In this document: positions 49,011-61,050 of the stretch, one piece after another
Numbering within the stretch: position 1 is the first letter of the stretch
Layout of the letters: each line of letters begins with the position of its first letter
NCBI GenBank assembly: GCA_949152475.1
Contig: OX424560.1
Location: forward strand, 7,874,001-7,938,000
Reading direction: 5' to 3'
Origin: Terebella lapidaria
Taxonomy: Eukaryota; Annelida; Polychaeta; Terebellida; Terebellidae
Length of the DNA: 64,000 nt
Position numbers and translations under genes: made by a program
Notes under the pieces: model-generated
What the model was told of the DNA's origin: nothing
Databases searched by the model: none
The model's input: the letters and a program-made list of their open reading frames with translations, nothing else

Positions 49011-52000
49011 CTGAATCAGTCCGAGAATATTTCTATATTGTGGCATGTTGACCAAGCGCTACATAGGGTATAAATGTGAATGCATTTTTACGGATTGTGT
49101 GAAGCCAGTGAATATTTCAACACTAATTCATTAGAAGTTTCGTATTTGTGGATCTTTTATGAGTATTTTGATCTGCCTCTTTAAAACTGGATTAAAATAA
49201 TTTGTTACTCATTGAATCGTACTATCACAATTTCAATCATTGGTTCTAGTCTTGTATTTTGTATATGTCTGGTTCTCGATATTTGTTTTGGTCTTTGTTC
49301 AACGCAATTCACAAATTTTCGTCACATTCCAGTTTGCCAAACTGCACGATTTTGACGAGTCGTCTGGACACAGATCGCAAAGGCAGAATCATTGTGGGGA
49401 AAATCAATAATAACTCACTTTATGCCGGGAACCTGCCATGTGTAGTTTGTTCTTTAACAAATCTGTCCCCAGGCAAAGATACAGTATGTACAAGGGTACT
49501 ATTTTGGACAGAATAGAATGACCACGTAATGCCACACAAAAATACAATATGTACATGTATATACTCATATTCATATTCGTCTACATATACATGTATGCAG
49601 CTTGTGTACGTAATACTAGTATTCACAGCTTCAATGTCAAGGATGGATTATTTTTCAATACAAATGTCTCATTCTCTTCCTGTTCAGTTTGACATTTCAC
49701 CATCCATTGAATTCACTGGTTTCATCCATTGCATAAAATATATTCCATAAATTACCAATTAATATAGTGAAACCACTTGACTTATTAACCAATCACGTAC
49801 TGGCTGAACGTTGTTCTTTGATTAAAAGTAGCGTTGCTTTAGTGTGATACTGGATTTCGACGCGCTAACTGCAGATATGTTTGTGCAACCCTGAATTTGG
49901 AAGTAATAAAATGAGAAACATGATGAACCTTACTCTGGCGAGACAAAATTCTCCACATCATCTGTTTCGTTACATTTTTGGAGCAGAAACCATGGAAATT
50001 GAAATCGAAGTTGTTCTGGACAATTGATGACGCCATGCCACTCTCTTCTTTCAACGAGTGACTTGTGTTCAGTAATAAAACGACACTTCCTGTGATATCT
50101 GAGAGGATGAGGCATGTTTATAGGTTAATATGCAAAAAATAAGTTATTTTACAACAGGTGTAACATTTTTTTACGTCATTAACTGACGGGTGTTACTTGT
50201 TGAATGAATAAGGAAGAACGTGAACCATTTGTCATAGAGATGCGTATATTACTATGGTTTTGTAGTGCTGTAGTATCATGGAGAGGTATATATGACAAAT
50301 AAACGATATGAGCTCATATATACCGGGTGCGAATTGAGATAAATTGGTCCTGACAACCATTACATCATATGTTTGTATCATCATGATAAATGAATTTTCC
50401 ATCTCATGCTTTACCAAATATTACCACAGACAGATCTGTCACTACATCAGTAACCTATGGGAGAAATTATCTGCAACTTACGAGCCTCATTCATATCTCA
50501 TATTCATGATGTGTGATTTATATCAGAAGATATATTGGGGTCAGACTATCGAGTGTAATCGCACGAGTCACACAAAATATGACCTCAAGGATTGTTCACA
50601 ACATTTTGATCCCCATAATGGACCATCCCAGCTTCCTCCACATGGTGTACTCGGTGTCTGAAAGTCCACGGTCATAGAAGGACCTAAATTTGGCCCACTC
50701 ATTGTAACAAATGATATATGCTAAGTATGGAGATGGAATTGCACATTGTGGAATTATGGTAAATTTGAATAGCAGAAAATATATCCATTGACAACCATCG
50801 GAATATTCCACAATACATCTCTGAAACTATGGCAACAGGTTATAAGAGTTTGAAAAAAAAACTCAGTAGCATATTATATACTGTATAACTTAACTTTATT
50901 GATCTACAATACATCATATCGCACTTTGTTACAGTTGCACAGTTATGTATGCCACGTTCAATCCCATTCAATATGAGAATCAATGATGTCACCCGATTCC
51001 TCAATACAATTCCCCAGCATGTCAGGGAGAGTGGGTTGTCCTTGGGGCACAAATTTGTTCGCTGTTTGGAATCACATGTGTCGAGTAAACTAATTTCCCT
51101 GTGCTCTGTGAGGGATTGGGGTTATAGTGAAATTCTTTGCGATTGGTTTGTTCAAACGTACCGAGTCTATAATAAAATTAGTCAATTTATAGCAATATAT
51201 ATTTGAACAAATTTATACAGAATAAACTTGGCATAAAAAATTTGGATGATGATAGTCAATAGCCCATAATGACATATTTTTTAAACGAACAAGTCCGACC
51301 AATATTTTTATCCAAATATACTGGCGTCATCATGGGAAGACAGTGTGTAAGATGTAGTTCTACACAACTGCCCAACAACCGATTGCACAACTAGAAATCC
51401 AGATTGCACCCCACGTAATAGTGGAAAAGCATATCAATGTATTGTCGAAGTCATTGTCCATGCTGAAAATAATGTTGACTCTTTGTTCTTAGAGCATACC
51501 TTATCCAGTTAAACTAACTGTTTATTTCCAGGATATATACCGGGACACCACTATATTATCTAAGCCAGATACCGTATCTACTCATCTGTCTGTGTTGCAT
51601 TATTTTAGAATGTATTTTACTCACTATGTGTGCACACGTGACATAGGATTCTGTTCTGACTCCAAAGGGAAACCCCAATGTATTGCAGATGACAAATACA
51701 CGTTGAAAATTGACTTCGAGACCTTTCATTTGTGAGAACAAAATGCGTATTATCTCATAACTTTCTGTTGACGCCCAATTCAGTCTTCCAATCGATTTAA
51801 TTGCGTTATTTTAATGTACCAGCTGATTGTAGTATGGTTGTATTACATTTGTATCATCATCAGTAGATATTGAAACGGTGTCCACAGTGTTTGTGTTTAG
51901 GTGAGGTCGAGAATCCTTTCAATCAAATCGATACTAACTCACTTTGGACCAGATCCTGTCGTCTGTGATTTGTTCCAATCCAAAGCAGCACTGTCAGTGA

Positions 52001-53239
52001 ATGAACGAGACCAGTCAGACACCACTGGGTAGCTTAATGTTGTCAATTTGACTCTCGGGACATAATCACTGATGCCATGTAAGAATCTATTACCACCGAT
52101 ACAGCCTAATTTTGATGATTCCAATAATAAACGTAAAACACAACATTTTGCAATAAAAACGAAGCCCGACCAAATACTTTATCAAAAGACACACTGGCGT
52201 CATCAGGGGCAGACAGTGTGGTAAATGCAGTTGTTTCTACTGCACGCCTGATGGAATTAGTATATAACTGCCCAACTGATAACACCCAATGGTATACTGG
52301 CGACAGAAGGGGAAAGGTAGTCGTCTTGTCATGACGCACCCAGGTAGCGGGCGTCAAAAGTTACATATATCTCCGACAATGTTGTGTATCAACCCATTTA
52401 CCACCAATAGAACAAGATTTTGATGATGATGCCGAAAAGAAACCTAAAATACATTTTAAGAATAAAAACAAACCGCCACCAAATACTTACAGCGAAAACC
52501 ACACTGGGATCATCAGGGTCGGATTGTGTGTGAAATGTGTGTTTTTAATGTACACTTGGTGGAATTAGTATTCAACTGCCCAACAACCTACTAGAACAAT
52601 TCGTAATTGCGAAACGGACCCCCAAGTTATAGCGTTATTTTGTGTATTCAGTGAGATACAGTTATTACAAATTCAATGACCTTAGAGTTTTTCAACGTTC
52701 TGATTTGAAAGGCTTATTGTTTCTCATTTGTATTCCCCGTAGACCGTTGTATTCAGATAGTCTGTTCAAAGTATGAGTGTTCACTGTCACAACCAGGACA
52801 TGTTTTGACTGGATACGAATTTCTTCAGTAACGGATGATACATGACAAGCCTCGATATGAAATAAATCAGTATCAGTGAAAATTCTCAAAAAAAAAAGTA
52901 AATAAAAAATGAGTGCATATATAAAAAGCAACAACTCCTATCTCTGAATTCTAGTATCCCCGGTATGCCAGCATGCCACAACATGAAATTCTACTTAATG
53001 GAGCCTGTATAGAGAAAAGGACAAAACGGACCCGAGTTATTTACTACAAACTTCATCGTTATATAATGAAGTCACGCATTGTCCTATCAGTGCACTGTTC
53101 TATGACAGCAAATAACCACATAATACTTTGTTTTTACGGTACATTGTTTCTGGAACACATTGTTCAAGGAGTAGATGTTATGAGGCTTCTCACAACAATC
53201 AGTGACCGATGGCTGTTCCATGCAGTGCTTTCTGTTACT
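49011..53239. repeat. Gene-free mosaic of old repeat copies
   Basis: Recognised pieces are an inverted motif at 49411-49474 (tttgttctttaacaaatctg), 50310-50500 (related to 44.1 kb), 50980-51090 (cagcatgtcagggagagtgg, then ttggggcacaaatttgttcg), and an inverted motif at 51930-51990. The pair of dispersed repeats at 52085-52600 is listed separately. The rest is unrecognised. Confidence 0.6.
52085..52600 (+). repeat. Two head-to-tail copies of the 21.4-kb dispersed repeat
   Basis: 52085-52280 and 52385-52600 both run from accacc(g/a)ata, through aaaca-rich and cactgg(c/g)(g/a)tcatcagg sequence, to ggaattagtat..aactgccca. The first copy is closer to 21355-21560. Confidence 0.8.
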
Positions 53240-54800
53240 TACCACCCCATATTGTGGTCTACACATATTTGTTTGAATACAAACGACTCATGAAGGGCTC
53301 CCAGCACAAAATAATTTAGGATTGACAAGTTGGTGATGACTCAGCCTTTTGGGACTCCATATTTTCTGGTTCGTCCCCAAACGAGTTGAGAAATCGTGAC
53401 GTTCGGCATCATGGAGACTCACACGGATAGGGCAGATATTAGAAGTAATGAGATAACATCTGACAGTGTAAGGCAATGAACATGTATATCATGATATTAT
53501 GTATTGGAGGTGTAAATGGAGTAACAACTGAAAGTATTCAAAACCGTATTCAGAACTTCGCACATGGTCATAGAGTGCTATCTAGCATAGATTCCAGTGA
53601 ACAGGGAGGGAACAATTCACATAATATATTGTTCGTGTTTTATTATAATGATACGACTTGGCGTGTGGGCTCGTTTGAACCCCATGCAGAGTGAAACTGT
53701 TTATGCTCAGGAGAGGTAAGGAACTTGAGAACAGGAAATGAACATCTGGTGAACATTTCATCACTGCCAAGTTATGGGCGGAGATTACGCAGTTCTGGCA
53801 ATAAATTTTGTCAATTATAGGCAACATATTCCGGGGATTGTTTCTGGTTTTGCATGCTAATCGAGCATAATTAGCATGCCAATTAAAAACATGACAGTTA
53901 AAAACAAGCGAAAAGTGTAAACATATTCATTATTTACATCTATCACATATCCTGGAGTTCAATTTCTGTCAATCTTCAAAATAAACGTTCTTGGCTCCTT
54001 ACTAGCTTTTATTTCTGAGTCGTTCCTCGTACTTTAGTTTTCAAGAAAAAGAAAGTCGTTTCTCTCTATGAGGACAATATACTGACCACTATGTAACAAT
54101 TTGCTTTGATAATCTGGGAATCACTTCTTATTTCTGAGCCATTCGTCGGGCTTATCTTTTCAACAGAGAAGCGTCTCGTTTTGAGCACAATTTACTGACC
54201 AGAACATATCAATTCGCTTAGGCAATCCGAGAATCACACACCCCATCCCCCAATACAATTTCCCCGCCTGACACGGAAAGTTAGTTATCCTTGGGGCACA
54301 AATATGCTGTCTGCTTGAAATCGCACGTGACTCTGGTGTGGAGTGAACGAATCTCCCCGTGATCTGTGTGGTATTCATTCTACAACGAGATTCTTGACGA
54401 CTGATGTCTGTGAACACATTCGGTCTACAACATAAATGATATACCGATAACAATGAATATTCGAACATATACATAACAAAACTAAATTGGTTACTGGCTG
54501 ACAAGTACTTGATAATGAATATAATCATCACACCGAATTAGTTCTTTCCATCACCTATATGGTTACCAATGCGGATGTTTATCGATACAATATCTCCTTT
54601 CTCACAAACGTAGCAAATGACTACGTTTGGTACAACATCTTGTGGGAAGAACTTCAGATAAATCTGTCAACGAGAACAGATAATATCGCTATACAAAGTG
54701 GTTTACACGATCTAGCGAAGTAAGAGCGATGTGAATCAGTATGAGATAACGAACAGTGGAATATGTGTAATTTTTGTCATCCCATTCGTGAAGGAGAGCA
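53240..54800 (+). repeat. Second copy of the 45.94-47.5 kb segment
   Basis: Order and orientation match 45940-47500 throughout, with an unrelated or rearranged patch at about 53860-54060. Because the match lies in non-coding sequence, its extent implies segmental duplication and not selection. Confidence 0.85.
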
Positions 54801-55085
54801 CACTTGGATAGCAACATTTGCAACAGTATTTTCAAGTTGTCAATGCAATATTGATACTGAGAATTTATTTAGAAAGTAAGCCTATAATTTCCGTGCTATG
54901 TGTACTTCACGGGATTTAGAAATTTTGAAACGCCACTCAGTATTGACATATGTGTGATTGTGTTATGCATTAATAATGTTTAGCACTTTGCATTTTATGT
55001 TTACGCTTTTGTACTGGGACCGTCCTTTTGTAAACAAATCGAGGTTGGGGATTCATGGGGATTGTTGCTCTGAGAAATAACATTA

Positions 55086-55749
55086 GGCCACACCAAATTG
55101 TAATGTTCGTCGATGGGATCGCCGCATTTTCACAAGTGATTTTCACTTTCTATAAAAAAAATTCGCCACTACGTTTTTCACACCAAATTTTTTTTATAGC
55201 TTCCGGATTTGTAAAACGACAACGAAGGATCGCCTTGAGAGAAAACCACTGTACAGAATTCAGAATAGGTGTGCAAGAAATGCAGAAGATTGTTAATAGC
55301 TAACAGGCAATACTATTGTGTGATTGTTATGTGGAATGTGCATAATACTGCATAATATATGATACATGTTTGTATATGATTTTTCAGGTAGTGTGTGATG
55401 GGTGAAATCCAACAGCTGCTCTTGTATGTAATTTCAATGATTTACATGATTTTATTTTACAATAAATCAACTAAGATTTTAATGTTTGCTTTGATGTGAT
55501 TCTCTGTGTAGCATTATTTGCAGGTGACAGATATGTGATACATAAATGTAGGATAATAGGAAAACTATTGAAAATGTATCTCCGCATGTTTTCATGTTGA
55601 AAATTTTATTTTAAAAAATCTCCTAATGAAATTTTTGTCATAAAATCCATTGATGGAAAATTTACATTCACAAAAAATAATAAAATCGCCTCCGTACAGA
55701 AATTTTGGTCATTACAATTTTTGGCCCAACATTACAATTTGGTGTGGCC
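55086..55749. mobile_element. PIF/Harbinger-like MITE with TTA duplications
   Basis: Perfect 22-bp inverted ends starting GGCCACACCAAATTG (55086-55107 and 55728-55749) are flanked on both sides by TTA. A three-base TTA target duplication is characteristic of PIF/Harbinger transposons. The 664-bp interior is AT-rich. It has a subterminal repeat of the end sequence (ttacaatttttggcc near 55732) and one short frame with no domain, so it cannot move by itself. Confidence 0.85.
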
Positions 55750-58172
55750 TTAGTATATACGGGTGACTATATCATACTGGCTAAAGATAATGATTGGACC
55801 TAACTTCTAAGCACTAACAATACCACTTAGACTCAGAACCTCCACAAATAGTGAATAATTGTAAAACATGATCGCGAAAACAATGAACTTATAATTCATC
55901 GACCGCGTTTAATATCCATTCAAATTTTCCACAAAGGTAGTTATAATGTAAATATCAACTCAAAGTGGTCTATATCGAAAACTTTGATTGAATACAAACA
56001 GGTTTTCTACACAATTTCTTGGCATTTGAAAGTACTGGTGAAATCTATACCCGACGTAGAGTATAAAAATATAGTGATTGCAAACTAAAAATAAATCATG
56101 CTTCTTGTTCCTGACTGACAGGACCGATATTATTTTCGTCAAACGCGATTGAACATGATATACTGAATGTTGCTTCATCTATCAACAATTATTATATGAT
56201 TGTTTTATCTCACATCTTCCAATCTGACAATAATCAGAGTTGTATCCATTTTTAATGTGTTATTGAATTCACAACAGCATTTGGGACCAGTTGCTGTAAA
56301 TATACTATAACGTATTATAATACTAGCGGTAAACTATTTTTGCACTCTCCAGTTGGAATACGGCGTAGCAGACAATCAGTTGACCTGAAGGGACCCAGTC
56401 CAGTTGGAATACGTACTTGCAGCTGAAAATAATGACTCCGATGTTGGGTTTTATTAAATTACATTTCAAACGCATCCCACATGTTCTGTCCAGGGAATTA
56501 CGTATGTTTCCCTCCACGAATTCCATCCCGCTTACTCACTGGGCAAATTCTACTTGCCCATGGATGTTTTTTCCTTTGAAATTTCCCACTACACTTGTAA
56601 GTTTTTGCCAGTCAGTCTGTCCCTATGTAAACTGACGGACTCTGATTCTATTTCGCGGCCGCGATAAGATGATGATCAGGAACATGTGTTCTTTGGAAGG
56701 AGCAAGTGCCCGACTGCGTATAATTACAGTTCGGTGTTATAAAAGTAGGCATATAGATCTCGGTAGTTTTTTCTCGTGTCTGTGATAGTTCAGATTTTCG
56801 GACATACAAAAAGGCGTAGAAAGGAGTGAAATACGGTCATATCATTGACGTGGAATATTACATTGAATATATCGAGAATTTATTATGTATAGCTTTTGCT
56901 TGTGGAATATGATACTCGTAATTACGGTAAATAATGATTATCAGTTGCAGGGAAGCAAGTGATTTGCTGGGGAAATATACCAGGAATGCATAAAAAAGCC
57001 TGTTGCGGAAAGAAAATACGCACGTTCACTGGAAAAGGAATTATCTGGACGCCACCTGGCGAATGGAGGCGAACGTGCGCTACCCCGCAGTAAAGGCATT
57101 ATTAAATATAGTCACCTGACAGGGCGTTACAATTTATAATGCTGCAACCTAATTAAATCGCGACTCAAATGTGCGGCACATGTTGCAAACGCGTGTTGTA
57201 CCGTACTTTACACGGTGTAAATTCACCTGTTTCTGTTTGCGTTAGAATTTTAGCTTTCAGCTACACAGGATTTATCTGGTTATTTGGCTCTTTTAACTTG
57301 AATGAGCTGTTTTTGCCGTACTACAATTTCACGTGGGCAAAAAATCTAAGACATGTGTCCAGCGTCTGAAATTGCAGTATGCGTAGATAATTCTTTGAAA
57401 GTGGCTTGATTCCACTAAACTGTATAATGTGTGGTGTTCCAGGAATAGTTCTGTTCTGTACGCTCTGGGTGTTCTACAAGAATTGAAGTTGATTGTCGAT
57501 GAAAATCTAGCAAAAGTCACAAGTGGACTAGGTACATTAATTATCATTTGTCCAAAAAAGAAAATGATAACAGTTAAACAACAATAAAGACATTTTATTG
57601 GTTCTTTCTTCTTTTGACTAGATTCGTAACTGTAAAACCAACCGAGGCACGTCTAAACAATGCATGTATAAAACAGCAATGCTGAAGCGAATCATTGCAA
57701 TTGTTCTTATAAATGTAACTGCAAGTAACGTAAGCACGATAAAATCATTTGGAATGCTAATATTTGGATGTAAAGCTGACAGTTTGCAAGATGACGTTGC
57801 GCGTGATCCTTGACGGGGATAATAAAATAATCCATATGAACAGGCGATGTGGCGTTACGGATCCTGTCTATATAGTTTGGTATATCCTCACCACTGTTAT
57901 CCTTTGGTATTTCTGCAACAGATCAATACTATATTATTTATTATACATTTTATGAGATTGTATCTGAACCACAATTAAGTTGTTTTTGAAATAAAATTTG
58001 TAGTCTTATTCTAAATGTGTTCTTAAAATTTAAATTTCGATAGCTCAAAGCGTAATATGGGTTTCAATCTTGAGTCACTGCGCACGCCGGTTTCTCAATA
58101 TTTCCGACATTTGCCAGTTTGAATCAATATATTTCTCTGTGAGGATTCCATCTTGTCAGCCACAAGCGGTTT
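55750..58172. other. Gene-free stretch with a candidate poly(A) signal
   Basis: No gene or repeat was recognised. A plus-strand tttatt at 57937-57942 is AATAAA on the minus strand, about 230 nt after the stop codon of the Ig-domain gene, and may be its polyadenylation signal. A GCGGCCGC octamer lies near 56656 in otherwise ordinary sequence. Confidence 0.4.
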
Positions 58173-58316
58173 TTAGAGGTGCTCACTTCTCTCGAGTGTC
58201 ACGTCTTGTCGTGTGCTGCCGACAACGTTTTCCGCTACTAAAGTGTACGTCCTGAATCGTTCTGGTGTGGCTCTCCGCGTGTATAGCTTTATTTCCTTGA
58301 TATCATCTGTCCTGTC
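58173..58316 (-). CDS. Ig gene exon 6: end of Ig3 and stop
   Basis: Acceptor tacttctgccag precedes 58316. It encodes KEIKLYTRRATPERF, then TYTLVAENVVGSTRQDVTLE, and ends RSEHL-TAA at 58173. YxLxAENxxG is the strand F-G pattern of an Ig domain, with leucine (TTA) in place of the usual cysteine. The protein ends directly after the domain. Confidence 0.83.
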   Translation of the reverse strand, partial: DRTDDIKEIKLYTRRATPERFRTYTLVAENVVGSTRQDVTLERSEHL

Positions 58317-61050
58317 CTGGCAGAAGTAACAACAAATACATTACGTTAAAACTAATATCATGGTACTAAGCATGTCAGTAAATATAATTTAATCGTATAA
58401 TGTAAATTGGAAAAAAAGGATGTTGGAACTCGCCAAATTATTACAAAAAAAATATGTAATGTCACTCTGTTGCAATGGGATTTTACCGAATCTAAGCCAA
58501 ATATTATGAAACACACCCGAATATAAGATACCGCCTACATGAATGCTACTGTATGATGTAAAATAATTACCGTATTAAATATTACTCACAACAACAAGCG
58601 TCCAGTATTCGTCTTTGATTGTTCCCAGTGATATAATGGTCCCATTCTCGATTATCCAATAGAAAAGATTCACGTGTGGCTGTGCCTTGACCTCACAAGT
58701 CACGTGAGCGTGACGTTCATTTACGTAAGCCTCACTCCGCGAACACGTGATCACAGGCGCATCTGTAAACAAACGCAAGCGACCAATGAACTGCTTAGTA
58801 GGTGTAATGAACATTGAGAGGATGTTCAGATGAGGGCTACTCTTCAAAATGATGCCTGCAACAAATAAGGGTGATCCACTCGACACGTGTTTCATCTGCA
58901 TCGTACATTTATTAATTAATACCTAGACTAAATGCACTATGTCAGCTGTTGGTATTGTGTAAGATTATATAACATTTTCAAAACTACATTATCGCCCGCT
59001 TGCATAATGCCATTTGCATCAATTTGTCTAGAGTGGTTGGCAACGCCAGCGGTACTGCTGTAATCTATTGTGGGTCATTACGTTATTTTGAACATGAATG
59101 CCACTCACATCTAACAAGCACTTTTGCCGACGTAACATTTTCAGGTAAACCGGGTACTGACGCCGAACAGCGTAACACCTTCCCATCATCCTCCGCGTGC
59201 AAGACAAGCTGCCTCGTTCTCGCGTGCACGCTGGAATGCATTATCCGAAGTCCCTCGCTGCCTAGCAACCGCGTGTACGTCTCCGAGTGGAATCTGTACG
59301 TAATATCGAAGTCGTCCAGGTATACCCGCACGTCTGGTGGTGGGTTACCACCCGAGGCTATACACTGTAGGTGCGTGGATTTGTCATCAGTGAAGCTCAC
59401 AATGGAAGGCGTCTCTACGTCACAGCGGTCCGTACAGTTCTCTTTCGTCAACGCGATATCCGTCACCGCAGCTACAGAAGACATGGGTATTGACCAAGCA
59501 TTGAACAAACTTGTATGCATTGAGATTTGATACAAAAAAAGATCTAAGCACCGATACATCTTGGATGACGATTGGGATAAATGTAACATAGCACATCGCT
59601 AATTGGAAAGAATGTCTGGGTATCCCAATCCGAATTACGAATAAGCATATAAGATATGCAGTATCCTATTCATATGTTGTTAATGTATTGAGTATAGGCT
59701 ATTAATACAGAATGTGGTTTATTTCATAGTGATGAAGCACGATATGATAGTAGGATTATTAAACTAGTGTCCGCTTACCTCTGACGAAGAGCGTGTGAGT
59801 GACCACCCCGAGGACGGTTGTCTCAGGCCCTCGGATCTCACACGAGTAGTTCCCGCTGTCTTCCAGCGATAGCTCTAGTGGAGGGTCGGGAAACAAGACT
59901 ATATTTAGTTATAGGGGGGTAAATGCTCGAATAACAGTAGTGTGATGCTGGGAACGTAACCAAGTATAGCGGGATATAGTGCTGAGAATTATTCCACTAG
60001 AAATGCATGTATCACCATGTTACCATCAATAGAACCAGTTGTTTTAGGATGATTATCATAATGAAAAACCTAAAACATTTTCATAATGAAACCAAAGCAC
60101 TGCCAAGTAATTGCAGCAAACAAGTCAGCTAATAGGTATATTAAGCTTTTTCGGATTATATAAAGTAGTTGGCTTATATTTTACTATTGTGATTACTTGT
60201 AACTTGAACCACGAAAATTAATTTAACATTGACAATAGGCTACACAAACTAATAATGGATTCCTTTTTTAAACATATTATAATATACGTCGCATTTGGAA
60301 TAACTCCTTTGCGATTTCCTACCCGACCAGCAGTTACTGTACTAGACACTACCAACCTTCTATGCCGAGTACGAGCCTGTAACGTGGAGGGGATGGAATG
60401 AACGTCACTTTGAAACGCCCTGTATCCTTAAATGGGCTGTTAATATTGCTCATAATGTTTATCCGAGAGTGTTCGCGATACTGCGTTTTAATCCAGAGTA
60501 CTGGGTTGTCAAAAAGATTGAAATATTTGGTGTAGAATTCACAGTCCATATCCAGGTTCTCCCCGGCGTTCATCACATACGGCTCGCTGCGAGTCAGGAT
60601 CGAAAATGCGATTCCTGTAGAGGAAATTCTGATTTTGTATCATCAAAAGCAACTCAACGTATAACTTTTATGGGTGAAATATTTATGGGTTAAATATTGA
60701 ATATTGCTAAATGTTAGCTGGTGTTCCAACGTTAAGGTGTAAGTGACATGTATTAGTGAAATGTATTTAATTAATTTCAGTGTATTGGGCTTTAATTCTG
60801 GTGATAAACAATTATACACCCATAATTTCGTTGGATTATTCTAATCATGTTGAGTTGTTAGTAGTAAAATTGCTCGAGGTAAAGAAAGGGTGTATATTTG
60901 TATGTCACCAGAATAACAAAATATGCTCATGCTGCTTTGTATTCCTCTTTCAGTTGAAATTTCTATACCTTTCGCGATGAGTGGCATGAACAACAGTGTC
61001 GTCAATGACGTCATACACTCCAAATCCACGAGGCCTGACGACGGCGCCAT
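58173..61050 (-). CDS. Secreted three-immunoglobulin-domain protein (six exons)
   Basis: The exons are 61050-60969, 60614-60357, 59874-59779, 59471-59109, 58762-58590 and 58316-58173. The first four introns are phase 1 and the last phase 0. The joined length of 1116 nt is divisible by three and gives 371 residues. Residues 1-32 look like a signal peptide (MTSLTTLLFMPLIAKG from the second Met). Ig1 at about 38-145 is V-like: Cys52, Trp68, and DSGNYSC with Cys125. Ig2 at about 146-266 is C2-like: Cys182, then EDDGKVLRC with Cys247. Ig3 at about 267-365 has Cys289 and Trp302, but reads YTLVAEN where a Cys is expected. N-glycosylation motifs occur at NYS, NCT, NVT and NGT. There is no transmembrane segment, so a secreted recognition or adhesion protein is inferred; the partner is unknown. 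No family closer than IgSF was recognised. Confidence 0.85.
58590..58762 (-). CDS. Ig gene exon 5: first half of Ig3
   Basis: Acceptor gtttgtttacag precedes 58762; the exon ends in phase 0 at GTTGTT|GTGAGT. It encodes APVITCSRSEAYVNERHAHV, then TCEVKAQPHVNLFYWIIENG. Reading through the donor would add only four residues before a stop (VSNI), a possible short isoform lacking half of Ig3. Confidence 0.85.
59109..59471 (-). CDS. Ig gene exon 4: whole Ig2
   Basis: Acceptor tgtcttctgtag precedes it, and donor TTAGAT|GTGAGT ends it. One exon carries the whole domain: HLQCIASGGNPPPDV, a long middle, QLVLHAEDDGKVLRCSAS and AKVLVR. The GGNPPP and EDDGKxLxC patterns are those of C2-type domains. The usual core tryptophan is absent (VRVYL at that place). 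An extra cysteine pair (NCTDRC) precedes the domain. Confidence 0.9.
59779..59874 (-). CDS. Ig gene exon 3: end of Ig1
   Basis: Acceptor ctccactag precedes it, and donor CAGAG|GTAAGC follows. It encodes ELSLEDSGNYSCEIRG and then VVTHTLFVR, i.e. strands E-G of Ig1. The D-x-G-x-Y-x-C motif is complete only when joined in phase 1 to exon 2, which supports the model. Confidence 0.87.
60015..60120 (+). repeat. Partial dispersed repeat in Ig-gene intron 2
   Basis: The stretch gttaccatcaatagaaccag ... aaaacctaaaacattttcat matches the first half of the 52385-52600 repeat. It lies between exons 2 and 3. Confidence 0.6.
60357..60614 (-). CDS. Ig gene exon 2: first two-thirds of Ig1
   Basis: Acceptor cctctacag precedes 60614, and donor GAAG|GTTGGT ends it. 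It encodes EPYVMNAGENLDMDC (strand B cysteine), then DNPVLWIK (core tryptophan), then GRFKVTF and RYRLVLGIE, the pattern of a V-type domain up to strand E. Confidence 0.85.
60969..61050 (-). CDS. Ig gene exon 1: start codon and signal peptide
   Basis: ATG at 61050 (context aacagATGG) opens MAPSSGLVDLEC, then MTSLTTLLFMPLIAKG, and stops at donor AAAG|GTATAG in phase 1. The second ATG at 61014 would give a cleaner signal peptide. Cleavage probably falls after the hydrophobic run, which continues into exon 2 as IAFS. The upstream boundary of the transcribed exon is not defined; a cag sits immediately before the ATG and could also be an acceptor for a 5' UTR intron. Confidence 0.65.

Noticed and set aside
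58575..58901. The 108-codon frame ending VSNI taken as a complete gene end
   Set aside because: A good donor (GTGAGT) lies just before the stop, and the next exon supplies the missing half of the Ig domain in the right phase.
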